Below are positions 17,259 through 26,639 of a stretch of 64,000 nucleotides of DNA, piece by piece. The first letter of the stretch is position 1, and the number at the start of each line of letters is the position of its first letter. The DNA lies in the NCBI GenBank assembly GCA_000237975.1, contig CP003179.1, positions 1,798,001 to 1,862,000 of the forward strand, written 5' to 3'. Below the pieces are notes generated by a model. It searched no databases. It was not told where the DNA came from and worked only from the letters and a program-made list of their open reading frames with translations. A program made the position numbers and the translations under genes. This stretch comes from Sulfobacillus acidophilus DSM 10332 (lineage in GTDB: Bacteria > Bacillota > Sulfobacillia > Sulfobacillales > Sulfobacillaceae).

Positions 17259-18758
17259 ATGCGAACCTGGTTATTATTGGACCAACTTACTCAAGACCCC
17301 AAGACACGCGAGTTGTTGCAACGCGCCATGGCCATTCCCCTGCTCTTTGACAGTTGGATGATTCAGGCGTTACGGCGACCGATGACGGCCCGGGCTCGTC
17401 AAGAACTCGATGACTGGATCCAGGAACAGGTGGTCACGGCGCTGTCCGAGCACGCCGTCTATCCGCAATTCCCCATGTCCGACATGTTCGTTCGAACGCT
17501 GGTGGATACCGTGGTGACGACGTTGGCCCGATACCGGGCCGATCGGGACGCCCGATCGCGCGTCCAACTGCAACATGCCCGGCACGCCATCCAAGCGATC
17601 ACCGCGTTTATGCAAGAAGAGCCCGGCGGGTGGACGGCGGTGGCACGGGCGACCAACTTGGTGTGGGTCGAGGAGGACTTGAGCGCTCTCCAATATTACC
17701 GACGCATGACGCGGGAAGACTTTGTGTCCGGCCGTTATCATCGTCCATGGGGCCTCCCGATGCTGAGCGAGCAGATGCGCGTCTACCGTAGCGCGGGTTT
17801 GGTGCGGGAATTGTTTACCGGACAAGGTGATATGTTGGAACTCACCTCACGGGGCGACGATTTTCTGCAGCAGGTCAGCGGGCTTTTGAGTCAAGCCGGG
17901 GTGGGCAACTGGCGGGTGCAGCAGCAGCGGTGGACGGTATTTCGCCAACTGGACTATGATCGGGTGTTTCGCCGGTTGTTTCCGGACATTGATGCGGTGA
18001 CCAAGACCTTTTTAGACGAGTTACCGTGGGTCCCGGGCGCGCGGGTGTTAGATTTAGGGTCCGGCACGGGCCGTGTCACCGTCGATCTCGGGGTATCCGA
18101 GCGCGTCACCGATTCGGGCCTTGTCTATGCGGTCGATCCCAGCGAGGCCATGCTTCAGGTTCTCCGTCAGAAGTGCCGACAGGCGGGACTTCATCAGGTC
18201 CGGCCGCTCGGGGGACGGGGCGAGTCGATTCCCCTACCGGACCGGGAGGTGGATGTGGCCCTGGCGGTGATGTCGATTCATTTTATGGATCCGGCCCAGG
18301 CGTTAAATGAAATGGTGCGGGTTACCAAGCCCGGGGGTTACGTGGCCGTCTTATCCCCCCATCCCGAATTTGATATCCGGGAGATCCCCATGATGGCACT
18401 CTGGATGCGACCGTTAGGGGATTTGGCGGAGCGTTTCGGCTTGCCTTTCGGTGAGCGGAACGGGTTAAGACAAGGCCAGTTGGCTCACCTTTTCCAATCG
18501 CATCCCGGCCTCGAACAGGTCCAGTATCGCCGATTGCCCCTAGTGGCATCGGTGGAAGATCACCAAGAGGCGTTTTTGTTTTACGTAAAAGGCGCCGCGT
18601 TTTTTCAACATATTTTAGCGCGCTTGCCGGTCGTGGAGCGCCAGCAGTTTCTCAAACGGTTGGAAGATCTGGGTGATGAGATTGCGCAGCATACCAGCCG
18701 GGAAGAAAAACGACAATGGTATGCCGCGGAATCCTGTATCGCCCGCGTGTCCGGTTAA
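17259..18758 (+). CDS. SAM-dependent methyltransferase with a long N-terminal region
   Basis: The C-terminal half is a class I SAM methyltransferase: motif I VLDLGSGTGR is at about residues 263-272, followed by VYAVDPSEAML, a VDVALAVMSIHFMD motif and VTKPGGYVAVLSP, in the UbiE/Methyltransf_11 manner. The first ~240 residues are mostly helical, with several Arg-rich helices and no motif I recognise. That region might bind a substrate or nucleic acid. At 499 residues it is much longer than a bare UbiE-type enzyme. The ribosome site GGGGAAAGGAAC lies rather far from the ATG. The gene lies 30 bases upstream of panD and is probably co-transcribed with it. Confidence 0.78.
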   Translation: MRTWLLLDQLTQDPKTRELLQRAMAIPLLFDSWMIQALRRPMTARARQELDDWIQEQVVTALSEHAVYPQFPMSDMFVRTLVDTVVTTLARYRADRDARSRVQLQHARHAIQAITAFMQEEPGGWTAVARATNLVWVEEDLSALQYYRRMTREDFVSGRYHRPWGLPMLSEQMRVYRSAGLVRELFTGQGDMLELTSRGDDFLQQVSGLLSQAGVGNWRVQQQRWTVFRQLDYDRVFRRLFPDIDAVTKTFLDELPWVPGARVLDLGSGTGRVTVDLGVSERVTDSGLVYAVDPSEAMLQVLRQKCRQAGLHQVRPLGGRGESIPLPDREVDVALAVMSIHFMDPAQALNEMVRVTKPGGYVAVLSPHPEFDIREIPMMALWMRPLGDLAERFGLPFGERNGLRQGQLAHLFQSHPGLEQVQYRRLPLVASVEDHQEAFLFYVKGAAFFQHILARLPVVERQQFLKRLEDLGDEIAQHTSREEKRQWYAAESCIARVSG

Positions 18759-18788
18759 TGTGTGTTTTTCTGAGGAGGCCTCTGTCGG

Positions 18789-19181
18789 ATGATGTATCGC
18801 ATGTTAACGGCAAAAATTCACCGTGCCCGGGTCACGGAAGCCAATCTCAACTATATGGGATCGATTACCATCGACCGCGATTTATTAGATGCCGCCCAGC
18901 TACTCCCCTGGGAAATGGTCCAAATTACCAACTTGGCTAACGGTATGCTATGGCAAACCTATATTATCGAAGGGCCGCGCGGTCAAGGCGATATTTGCTT
19001 GAATGGGCCGCCCGCCCGGCACTTTCATCCGGGAGACGAAGTCATTATTATGGGATATCGCCTGTTGACGCGCGACGAATTGGCGCACCATCACCCGTTG
19101 GTGGTCTTTGTCGACGATCAGAATCGGGTTCGCCGCGTGGTGACCGGCGAGGTGCCGTTCACCGAAGGGCCCGACGAGTAG
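18789..19181 (+). CDS. panD: Aspartate 1-decarboxylase
   Basis: PanD makes beta-alanine for pantothenate and CoA. It is made as a proenzyme that cleaves itself between Gly and Ser to form the pyruvoyl cofactor; that site is visible as YMGSITID (Gly24-Ser25). The opening MLTAKIHRARVTEANLNY and the NLANGMLWQTYII segment are typical. The 130-residue length is normal. GAGGAGG precedes the two adjacent ATG codons at 18789 and 18792. panB and panC are not in this window, so the pathway is dispersed. Confidence 0.95.
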   Translation: MMYRMLTAKIHRARVTEANLNYMGSITIDRDLLDAAQLLPWEMVQITNLANGMLWQTYIIEGPRGQGDICLNGPPARHFHPGDEVIIMGYRLLTRDELAHHHPLVVFVDDQNRVRRVVTGEVPFTEGPDE

Positions 19182-19187
19182 GGCTGC

Positions 19188-19217
19188 CCGTAATCGGACA
19201 ACCCCTACGATTATCGG
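19188..19217. terminator. Possible bidirectional hairpin between panD and prkA
   Basis: CCGTAATCG pairs with CGATTATCGG through a nine-base stem with a one-base bulge and an 11-base loop. It lies in the 29-base gap between the convergent genes panD and prkA and extends into the last codons of prkA. There is no T-run on either side, so it would be a weak intrinsic terminator at best. Confidence 0.3.
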
Positions 19218-21106
19218 CTCAGGAGTGTTCCTACATATTGTAAAATGGCATGGCTACACTCCGAGCAATAGCCGTCGTGGTCAATGAGTCGGGCAGCGAC
19301 CTCGTTGAGTTTGCGCAGTTGCTCCTGGTCCGGGGTACGGGTGGAGGTCGTGATTTTCACGACGTTTTTCAGATCGTTAAACAACTTGACCTCAATCGCT
19401 TGTTTCAAACCCGGATGCGACTGATAGGAAAAGCGCTGCCCGTGGCGGGCCAAGGTGGAAATTCGAATCAGGATTTCCTCCCGAAAAGCGCGCTTGGCAT
19501 TTTCGGTAATGCCGATTTGCTCTTCAATCGATCGCATCAGTTTTTCGTCCGGCTCGACTTCTTCTTCCGTAATCGGATCCACTAATTTGGTTTTGTTGAC
19601 GTAGGCTTCGATGTTGTCCAGATAGTTGTTCAAGAGCGCTTGGGCACTTTCTTCAAACGAATAGACAAAGGCTTTTTGCACCTCGACTTTGGCCATTTCG
19701 TCAAATTCCTTGCGGGCCTCATAAATCAGGTTTAAGAGCCGTTCCCGTTCTTCGTCGCCAATGCCGGTGTGTTGCTCTAATCCGTCTTTGAGGGTTTTGA
19801 GCGCATCCAAGGGATTGATGCAGGTCACTCCGGGTTTGACCAGGGCGGTGGACAGACGGTTGATCACATAACGCGGAGAAATGCCGTCCATCCCTTCCAT
19901 GGGAAATTCGTCGCGCAGTTCGCGTACATCTTTGGACGTGTACCCCTCTACGGGTTCCCCGTCATAAAGGCGCATTTTCTTGATTAGCGACATGCCCTGC
20001 TTTTTCGAATCTTTCAAGCGAGACAGCACCGCGAACATACTGGCCACCCGGAGGGTATGAGGAGCCAAATGGACATTTTTGAGTCCGGACTCCTGAATGA
20101 GTTTCTGATAAATGCGGGTCTCGTCACTGACCCGCAAATTGTAGGGGACCCGGACCAAAATCATCCGGTCTCGAAGTGCCTCGTTTTTTTTGTTGTTCAC
20201 GAAATTGAGGTACTCGGTTTCGTTGGTGTGGCTAACAATCACTTCATCGGCATAAATCATCGAGAAACGCCCGGTCTTGATGTTTTGCTCTTGCGAAAGC
20301 GTCAAGAGACCGTAAAGAAATTTCTCGTCGCTTTTCAGCATTTCAATGAACTCCATCAAGCCGCGATTGGCTACGTTGAGTTCCCCATCAAATCGATACG
20401 CCCGGGGATCGGATTCCGACCCGTATTCTCCGATGGTGGCCAAATCAATCGAACCGGTGAGTTCACTGATATCTTGGCTTTTGGGATCACTGGGCGAAAA
20501 GGTGCCGATGCCGACCCGGTGTTTTTCGGAGAAGAGAACCCGTTCCACCGGAACGTCTTCGATCCGGCCGTGATACTCGTCATCGAGCCGTTGACGGCAT
20601 ACCGGGCATAAGTCGCCTTCAATGTAGATGCCGTAATCGCGTTCCACGTCCGGCCGTAACGCGTCCGGAATTAAGTGAAGCGGCTCTTCGTGCATCGGGC
20701 AGCCGGAAATTCCGAAAGTGGCCCCCGCATCGGTCCGCGTGTAAGCCTCCAACCCCCGTTTTAAGAGAGTCACCAGGGTGGACTTGCCGCCGCCGACCGG
20801 TCCCATGAGCAATAAAATGCGCTTACGGACTTCCAGCCGCTGGGCGGCGGAATGAAAATATTCCACCAGCTGTTCCAGTGACCGGTCCAATCCAAAAAGA
20901 TCGTCTTCGAAAAAGCGATAGCGATGCGATCCTTCCGGCGTGGTGACCACCCCGGCTTCCGCAATCATGTCGTAAATACGGGCATGCGACAAACGAGCCA
21001 ATCGCGGATTTTCCCGCACAAGATTGAAATAATCGCGAAAGGTTCCACGCCAATGGAGCTCGTGCTCACGACTCCGATAGTGTTCGAGACTTTCCCAGAG
21101 ATCCAC
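19211..21106 (-). CDS. prkA: Serine protein kinase PrkA
   Basis: PrkA (YeaG in E. coli) is an AAA-fold protein with reported serine kinase or protease activity, linked in Bacillus to sporulation. The product of 631 residues has the N-terminal PrkA AAA domain with GPVGGGKST (about 102-110) and the conserved GIGTFSPSDPKSQDISELTGSID and ADEVIVSHTNETE blocks, followed by the C-terminal domain. The frame is open for 42 more codons, but the GTG at 21106, with AAGGAGGG seven bases before it, gives the family start. It is the last gene of yhbH-spoVR-prkA. Confidence 0.94.
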   Translation of the reverse strand: MDLWESLEHYRSREHELHWRGTFRDYFNLVRENPRLARLSHARIYDMIAEAGVVTTPEGSHRYRFFEDDLFGLDRSLEQLVEYFHSAAQRLEVRKRILLLMGPVGGGKSTLVTLLKRGLEAYTRTDAGATFGISGCPMHEEPLHLIPDALRPDVERDYGIYIEGDLCPVCRQRLDDEYHGRIEDVPVERVLFSEKHRVGIGTFSPSDPKSQDISELTGSIDLATIGEYGSESDPRAYRFDGELNVANRGLMEFIEMLKSDEKFLYGLLTLSQEQNIKTGRFSMIYADEVIVSHTNETEYLNFVNNKKNEALRDRMILVRVPYNLRVSDETRIYQKLIQESGLKNVHLAPHTLRVASMFAVLSRLKDSKKQGMSLIKKMRLYDGEPVEGYTSKDVRELRDEFPMEGMDGISPRYVINRLSTALVKPGVTCINPLDALKTLKDGLEQHTGIGDEERERLLNLIYEARKEFDEMAKVEVQKAFVYSFEESAQALLNNYLDNIEAYVNKTKLVDPITEEEVEPDEKLMRSIEEQIGITENAKRAFREEILIRISTLARHGQRFSYQSHPGLKQAIEVKLFNDLKNVVKITTSTRTPDQEQLRKLNEVAARLIDHDGYCSECSHAILQYVGTLLSR

Positions 21107-21138
21107 GGGTACTCCCTCCTTTGCGGCACGCTGCCAGA

Positions 21139-22473
21139 CTAAAGCACGACTTTGGAGTCGGTTTTGCCATCGTAGGTGAGAATCAGTTTTTTCCGGTTCG
21201 CGACCGTCTCCAAATGGACGGGCCGTCCCCACAACTGGTAGACGTAGTGCAAAGTCCGTTCGGCATAGGGTAGGTCCAAATCCACGCCTTCATGGCGGTG
21301 AATCAGATACAATTCGCCTCGACGGTTAAAATCGCCGTCATCCACCTCAATCACCGGAATGCCGCCATGGACCAATTCATTGACCAGTTTCTGCCGCACC
21401 TCCTCAAAATCGCGAGTCTTTACCACGATATGATCTTGATCCGGGCCATACACCAACAGGTGGAGATCCCGGGCAATCTCCTCGGTCAGATAGTTGCGGA
21501 CAAAACTGACGTCGTCGTCGACCGTCCGGGCTAAGAAGAGCGCTTCTCGACCATAACGCCGTTCAATGTCCGAGAAAATGGCGTAGCCGAGGGCGTAGGG
21601 ATTGACATGATACATCACCGGGGCCGTGACTTGGCTATGCAACCGGGCAAAATCCAGATAATCTTGATCGTCGAGCGGTAATTGCCGCATAATCGCCACA
21701 TGCCAATAGCTGGCCCAGCCTTCGTTCATGATTTTGGTGCGGATTTGCGGCCAGAAATAGACCATTTCGTCCCGCACCATCGCGACAATATCGCGCTGCC
21801 AATCGTCGAGGTGGCGACTTTCCTGCATAATGAATTTCAGCAGATCATCCTCGGGGGCTTGTCGGGGATGAATTTGGTGAATGCGAGACTCTCCCGGGCC
21901 GAGCGGCGGATGGCCTAATTCTTCCACCCATTGGCGTTCGGCTGGACTTAAGGGCGCCGGTTTCGCCCGGGCGGGCAAATGGATCGGCGGGGTGGGCCAC
22001 GAGACATGCTCCTCGAGAGAAAGCACCGCATCTAAGAAGGATTCCACCTGATCGCGGCCAAATTGAAATTCATACTGGCGTACCCGCTCGGCATGGCGGG
22101 TCACCACTTCAATCATGTCCGGGGGCGTATGGGCAAATGCCGTATTATGCTGAAAAAAGTCCACGTGTCCCATGACATGGGCACGAACAAACGTGTTCTC
22201 CAATTCCGAATTGGAATCCAGCAAAAACGCGTAAGCCGGATTGGTATTGACCACCATTTCATAGAGCTTGTTGAGTCCGTAATCATACCGGGTCTTCATC
22301 AAATGATACGCTTTGCCGTACGACCAATGTGACATGCGGCCGGGAATGAGATACGCCGCAAATTCATATAGCACGGGTGCGGGCACGCTTTCAAAATGGA
22401 CCGGACAGGGATCGAGCCCGAGTTCCCGGGATAGCTCCCAAATGGCCTGATCGGATGGGTAGGACTTAGCCAC
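21139..22473 (-). CDS. spoVR: SpoVR family protein (stage V sporulation protein R)
   Basis: SpoVR is needed for spore cortex formation in Bacillus; its E. coli relative YcgB is stress-induced. Its biochemical role is not known. The 444-residue product has the conserved histidine- and aromatic-rich segments: VMGHVDFFQHNTAF, NEGWASYWHV, HVNPYALGYAIF and the C-terminal LYLIHRHEGVDLDLPYAERTL. The length is typical. The GTG start at 22473 overlaps the end of yhbH by eight bases, with GGAGGG inside yhbH as its ribosome site, so the two are coupled. Confidence 0.95.
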   Translation of the reverse strand: MAKSYPSDQAIWELSRELGLDPCPVHFESVPAPVLYEFAAYLIPGRMSHWSYGKAYHLMKTRYDYGLNKLYEMVVNTNPAYAFLLDSNSELENTFVRAHVMGHVDFFQHNTAFAHTPPDMIEVVTRHAERVRQYEFQFGRDQVESFLDAVLSLEEHVSWPTPPIHLPARAKPAPLSPAERQWVEELGHPPLGPGESRIHQIHPRQAPEDDLLKFIMQESRHLDDWQRDIVAMVRDEMVYFWPQIRTKIMNEGWASYWHVAIMRQLPLDDQDYLDFARLHSQVTAPVMYHVNPYALGYAIFSDIERRYGREALFLARTVDDDVSFVRNYLTEEIARDLHLLVYGPDQDHIVVKTRDFEEVRQKLVNELVHGGIPVIEVDDGDFNRRGELYLIHRHEGVDLDLPYAERTLHYVYQLWGRPVHLETVANRKKLILTYDGKTDSKVVL

Positions 22474-23611
22474 GGTGCGCTCCCTCCTCCCGAGGAAAAA
22501 AGGCTTTCAACGCCGGATAGATATCGGCTTTGGCGGTGATGGTGACCATTTTGAATCGCGGGTGTTGGATGCGGGAAAATGCCGACATGAGGGTGCTGGT
22601 ATACCCCCCTTCGCGGATTTCCCCATAGCCGAATACGTTGACTTGCGGCAGCAGTTTTTCCAAAATCTCGACCGTGCGTCGGTTGTCGGCATCGGACCAG
22701 TTATCCCCGTCCGAAAAATGAAAAGGGTAGATGTTCCATTGATGCGGCGGATAGCGTTCCTGGATAATCTCCGCGCACAGTTGATAGACCGAGGAGACTT
22801 TGGTGCCGCCGCTTTCCCCCAATTGGAAAAACTCGTCTTCCGTGACTTCCCGCGCCTGGGTATGGTGAACGAGAAAGACGACATCCACCGACTGATAGTG
22901 GGTGCGCAAGAACTTCAACATCCAAAAAGCAAAGGTTCGCGCCATCTGCTTTTTAAAATCCCCCATGGACCCGGAGATGTCGCGCATCGCGATGACGACG
23001 GCGTTATTCTCCGGTTGCGGCTCGTCAATCCAGGTTTTAAAGCGCAAATCTTCGTCGCGCCATTTACCGACCGTCGGGGTGCCTTGTCGGGCGTTACGCA
23101 ATAAGTTTTGCTTTAAACTGCGCCGTTTGTCCAAATTACCCATGAGACCCTTTTGGGCAATATCTTTAAACCGCCATGTGGGATGTGGGATGGAGGCCAA
23201 CGGTTTGGGTTGTAGATAGGGCAACCCTAACTCTTCAAATAAGAGACCGGCGATATCGTCAATGGTGACTTCGGCTTCAAAATAGTCGATCCCGGGCATT
23301 TCACCCGGCTGCCCACCTTGGCCGCCCGGTCCGCCCGGCTTGGGGACGGTACCGAGCACATCGCCCGGTTGCCCTTGTCCTTGATCCTGACCTACCCGGT
23401 CTTGTTGCCACGGATGAAAGCGAAAGCGATATTGTTCGAGCGAGCGAATCGGGACTTTAATAATCCGATGGCCGTCCGATGTCATAATGCTGTCCTCGGT
23501 GACTAAATCCGGCAACCGCTCTTTTAACGCCTGACGAATTTTTTGGACGTGTCGACTTTGGTCGGACGCGCCTTTGCGTTGGAGGGACCAATCGGGCACC
23601 AGGTCAGCCAT
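22466..23611 (-). CDS. yhbH: YhbH (DUF444, von Willebrand A-like) sporulation protein
   Basis: YhbH/YeaH proteins carry a DUF444 von Willebrand A-like fold and are always found with PrkA and usually SpoVR; the three probably act in one signalling unit. The 381-residue product has a Gly/Pro/Gln-rich low-complexity segment (about 72-105) and a MIDAS motif DISGS at 211-215 (metal-binding Asp211, Ser213, Ser215). Later it has FHFSDGDNW. The ATG at 23611 follows AAAGGAGG. A SigE-type promoter match lies 33-61 bases upstream. Confidence 0.93.
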   Translation of the reverse strand: MADLVPDWSLQRKGASDQSRHVQKIRQALKERLPDLVTEDSIMTSDGHRIIKVPIRSLEQYRFRFHPWQQDRVGQDQGQGQPGDVLGTVPKPGGPGGQGGQPGEMPGIDYFEAEVTIDDIAGLLFEELGLPYLQPKPLASIPHPTWRFKDIAQKGLMGNLDKRRSLKQNLLRNARQGTPTVGKWRDEDLRFKTWIDEPQPENNAVVIAMRDISGSMGDFKKQMARTFAFWMLKFLRTHYQSVDVVFLVHHTQAREVTEDEFFQLGESGGTKVSSVYQLCAEIIQERYPPHQWNIYPFHFSDGDNWSDADNRRTVEILEKLLPQVNVFGYGEIREGGYTSTLMSAFSRIQHPRFKMVTITAKADIYPALKAFFPREEGAHRG

Positions 23612-23643
23612 GGTACCCCACCTCCTTTCTGTAAGAGTGATTC

Positions 23644-23672
23644 ATTGTATGCCGGGATTCCAAGGATTTTGC
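23644..23672 (-). promoter_or_regulatory. Candidate SigE-type promoter for yhbH-spoVR-prkA
   Basis: On the minus strand GCAAAAT (23672-23666) is followed after 14 bases by CATACAAT (23651-23644). The -10 matches the Bacillus SigE -10 consensus (CATACAHT) fully and the spacing is right; the -35 is only a partial match. In B. subtilis, homologues of these genes are expressed in the mother cell, which fits. The same -10 contains a SigA-like TACAAT, but no suitable SigA -35 is present. Confidence 0.5.
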
Positions 23673-23748
23673 ATAGGCGAAAAAAATTCGCGCTTGTCCG
23701 GCGCATTTCGGCACATTGAGCCTACGCGAAGATACGAAGAAAAGGGGG

Positions 23749-24129
23749 TTATGCGCGGGAACGCGAGCGGAGAACCCGGTTGACCAGTTGGGCCCCGAAA
23801 GAGGACAGCCAAAGACCGAGTAAAACTGACAATAAGCCAAAAATCCATCCCATCGATTGGTGTTGCCACACTAAAAGAGCTAACGTCGAAAACGTGGTGT
23901 ACCCGCCGAGTATCCCGGTGCCCCCGAAAGCCGTCCAGGCCTGGTACCGATGGGGATTCTGAGCGGACCAGGCCATTAAAAGGCCCAAGGCGAAGCTTCC
24001 GGACAGGTTGATAAACCCATACGCCCAAAAACCATGAAAGGCCGGCAGGGCCAGGGCGGTCACATAGCGGAGGGAGGCTCCGATTCCTCCCCCCAGTCCC
24101 ACCAGTCCTAGGCGGGTCGCGAGACTCAT
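23749..24129 (-). CDS. crcB: Fluoride channel subunit CrcB/FluC (first of two)
   Basis: FluC proteins are small dual-topology fluoride channels that relieve fluoride toxicity. This about 126-residue protein has four hydrophobic segments and the family motifs GGGIGASLRY near the start, NLSGSFALG, and GGYTTFST. Its ATG at 24129 overlaps the stop of the second crcB by four bases (ATGA), so the pair is translated together. Paired crcB genes in Firmicutes may form hetero-dimers, whereas single-gene species form homodimers. I found no fluoride riboswitch upstream. Confidence 0.92.
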   Translation of the reverse strand: MSLATRLGLVGLGGGIGASLRYVTALALPAFHGFWAYGFINLSGSFALGLLMAWSAQNPHRYQAWTAFGGTGILGGYTTFSTLALLVWQHQSMGWIFGLLSVLLGLWLSSFGAQLVNRVLRSRSRA

Positions 24130-24491
24130 CGCCAAACCTCCCCCAGCCGAATACCGGTTGCCACCAGCGCCACGCCTCCTAATAACGAGACCGCAATGTT
24201 CGTCCAGGCGGCAAGGACTTGACCGCGCGACCAGAGGGTCACGGTATCATAGGTAAAGGTGGAAAACGTGGTATACGCTCCCGTAAATCCGACCGCCCAG
24301 AGCAAAAGTCCTGTGTGGCTCATCGCCAATCCGGTCCAGATCCCCATCAAAAAACTGCCGCTGAGGTTAATGGCCAAGGTGCCCCAAGGAAAACGGGCGC
24401 TCCAACGCGACAGGCTATGCGCCACCCAAAACCGCGCCATCGCACCCAGCGCTCCCCCCCCAAACACCAACAACCCGTCACGAAGTTCCAT
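24126..24491 (-). CDS. crcB: Fluoride channel subunit CrcB/FluC (second of two)
   Basis: This about 121-residue CrcB homologue has [19 protein letters not shown] and [13 protein letters not shown], the same channel motifs as the neighbouring copy but with clear divergence elsewhere. It is translated first of the two. The start chosen is the ATG at 24491 ([13 protein letters not shown]), which lies inside the last codons of spoIIIE, with AGGAGGG upstream; the open frame extends 24 codons further but overlaps spoIIIE. It is downstream of spoIIIE and likely shares its transcript. Confidence 0.9.
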   Translation of the reverse strand: MELRDGLLVFGGGALGAMARFWVAHSLSRWSARFPWGTLAINLSGSFLMGIWTGLAMSHTGLLLWAVGFTGAYTTFSTFTYDTVTLWSRGQVLAAWTNIAVSLLGGVALVATGIRLGEVWR

Positions 24492-26637
24492 GGGTCGAGG
24501 TTCCCTCCTGGAGGATTTGGGATAAGCGGTCCGGTGTAATATAAACCTCTCGGGGACGGGCACCGTCGGGCGGTCCGATATACCCCCGTTGCTCCATGGC
24601 GTCGATTAATCGCGCGGCGCGGGAATATCCGACCCGCATACGGCGTTGAAGCATGGAGGTGGAGGCCTGTTGGCTCTCGACCACGATTCGGAGGGCATCG
24701 AGAAATAGCGGATCCGTTTCGTCACTGGGGGATTCTCGTCCCCCGTCGGACGAGAATTCCGGCGTCTCCTGGCTCTCCCCCACCGGCGCCGCGTGCTCTT
24801 TCAAATATTGGACGACCGCCTCAATTTCCTTTTCGGTAATAAACGCGCCTTGAATACGAAGCGGTTTGGCGGAACCCACCGGGGAAAAGAGCATATCGCC
24901 CCGTCCGAGGAGCTTTTCGGCCCCCGCCATGTCCAAAATGGTGCGGGAGTCGATCTGGCTGGACACGGCAAACGCAATCCGCGACGGAATGTTGGCTTTA
25001 ATCGTGCCGGTGATCACGTCGACCGACGGGCGCTGAGTGGCCACGACCAGGTGAAGGCCGGCCGCCCGGGCCATTTGGGCCAAACGGGCAATCGATTCTT
25101 CCACATCGGCCGGCGCGACCATCATGAGGTCCGCCAACTCGTCAATCAGTACCACAATCAACGGCAACAGTTCGTCGCCCAGTTGATTGTAGCGGCCGAT
25201 ATCGCGTACGCCCCGGTCGGCAAATAGCCGATAACGGCGCTCCATTTCGGCCACTGCCCACCGGAGGGCCCCAGCGGCTTTTTTGGGTTCGGTCACCACC
25301 GGGGCAATCAAATGGGGAATGCCGTTATAAACGGAAAGCTCGACCACTTTGGGGTCAATCAACAACAGCCGCACCACATCGGGACTTGATCGAAACAAAA
25401 GGCTGGTGATGAGGCTATTGATGAGGACGCTTTTACCGGAACCGGTGGCCCCGGCCACCAAGAGATGCGGCATACGATCGAGTTGCGCCACAACGGGACT
25501 GCCGGCGACATCACGACCCAACGCGACCGTCAAAGGCGAGCCCGACTCGACAAAGGACTGGCTTTCTAAAACCTCCCGTAGGAGCACGGGAGTGACTTCT
25601 TCATTGGGGACCTCGATGCCGATGGCGGATTTTCCCGGGATCGGGGCTTCGATGCGTACGCCGGTCGCCGCCAGCGATAAGGCGATGTCGTCCGCCAAGT
25701 TGACAATGCGGGAGACTTTGACTCCCGGCGGCGGAATAATTTCGAACCGGGTAATGGTCGGGCCTTGACTCACCTCGCCTAAGCGGACCTCAATGCCAAA
25801 CTGGCGCAGCGCTTCTTGTAAAAGGTGGGCGCGGGTCTCGGCGGTCTTTCGTTCCGGACCGCGCCCCGCAACCGGCGGTTGGAGGAGGGCAAAGGGCGGC
25901 GGCAGGTAGGGCGTCGGCCCATGGGAAAACACCGGCGGCTGAATCCAGCGGGCGTCGTCGGCCGGTTCGACCGTCACCATGCGGGTGACGACCTCTTCCC
26001 GGACCGCGGCCGGCTCCGCGGCGGGCGGCACGGCGCGAGGACGCCGGGTGCGGGGCTTGGCGGTAGGGGTTTCGGCCGGCGCCGGGGTTTCTTCCGTCAG
26101 CCAATCGCGGAGTTGAGCCCCGGACCGCTTAATGACGTGGCGGCCCGCCGGTACGACCCGGTGAAACAGGGCTTGTCCCATGATGCGGGCCCCGTTCATC
26201 AGGCTTTGGCCCGTCAGCAGCATCAGACCCAGCATGCCCACTAACAGCGCGACTACGATCGCCCCGATAGGGCCGGTCGCAAAGGTGACCGCACGATAAA
26301 GCCAATAACCGCCTAACCCGCTGGTAGCCAACGGACCAAAGCCCAAAAGAATCCACAAGCCGATGATCACGAGCAGCGCTCCCAGCCCTCGCCGCTCGCC
26401 GATTAATAGTCCGGGTCGATTCAACAATCGACTGAAGCCCCACAGGATGAACCCGAGGGGGACCACCCAACTGATGAACCCAAAAAAGTACCGAAGTCCC
26501 CGCCCCAAGTCGCGACCCAATATGCCGCTATGGGGAAATAACAGGGCCAAATAGCCTAATATTCCCAGAGCCAGCAGGATAATGCCGGCCATTTCGCGCT
26601 GCATCTCATCCGATAAACGATGCCATCCGTGTTCCAA
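24478..26637 (-). CDS. spoIIIE: DNA translocase FtsK/SpoIIIE
   Basis: A membrane-anchored DNA pump that clears chromosomal DNA from the division septum, and in spore formers moves it into the forespore. From the inferred TTG start at 26637 the product is about 719 residues. It has four hydrophobic segments (about 15-145), a Pro/Arg-rich linker (about 183-245), the alpha/beta motor with Walker A GATGSGKS (about 396-403), the [10 protein letters not shown] and [12 protein letters not shown] motifs, and a C-terminal winged-helix gamma domain ([26 protein letters not shown]). GGGGG lies six bases before the TTG, two bases after the uppP stop. Confidence 0.94.
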   Translation of the reverse strand: MEHGWHRLSDEMQREMAGIILLALGILGYLALLFPHSGILGRDLGRGLRYFFGFISWVVPLGFILWGFSRLLNRPGLLIGERRGLGALLVIIGLWILLGFGPLATSGLGGYWLYRAVTFATGPIGAIVVALLVGMLGLMLLTGQSLMNGARIMGQALFHRVVPAGRHVIKRSGAQLRDWLTEETPAPAETPTAKPRTRRPRAVPPAAEPAAVREEVVTRMVTVEPADDARWIQPPVFSHGPTPYLPPPFALLQPPVAGRGPERKTAETRAHLLQEALRQFGIEVRLGEVSQGPTITRFEIIPPPGVKVSRIVNLADDIALSLAATGVRIEAPIPGKSAIGIEVPNEEVTPVLLREVLESQSFVESGSPLTVALGRDVAGSPVVAQLDRMPHLLVAGATGSGKSVLINSLITSLLFRSSPDVVRLLLIDPKVVELSVYNGIPHLIAPVVTEPKKAAGALRWAVAEMERRYRLFADRGVRDIGRYNQLGDELLPLIVVLIDELADLMMVAPADVEESIARLAQMARAAGLHLVVATQRPSVDVITGTIKANIPSRIAFAVSSQIDSRTILDMAGAEKLLGRGDMLFSPVGSAKPLRIQGAFITEKEIEAVVQYLKEHAAPVGESQETPEFSSDGGRESPSDETDPLFLDALRIVVESQQASTSMLQRRMRVGYSRAARLIDAMEQRGYIGPPDGARPREVYITPDRLSQILQEGTSTHGTS

Positions 26638-26639
26638 TC

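Noticed and set aside
22475-23104. 209-codon plus-strand frame opposite yhbH
   Set aside because: It is antisense to a clear DUF444 gene and lacks its own family features.
23673-23748. Intrinsic terminator after the crcB pair
   Set aside because: There is a TTTTTTT run on the minus strand (about 23685), but the stem before it pairs over only four to five bases, so I did not list it.
24126-24563. Fluoride riboswitch before the crcB pair
   Set aside because: The upstream DNA is spoIIIE coding sequence, and no fluoride-riboswitch core was seen.
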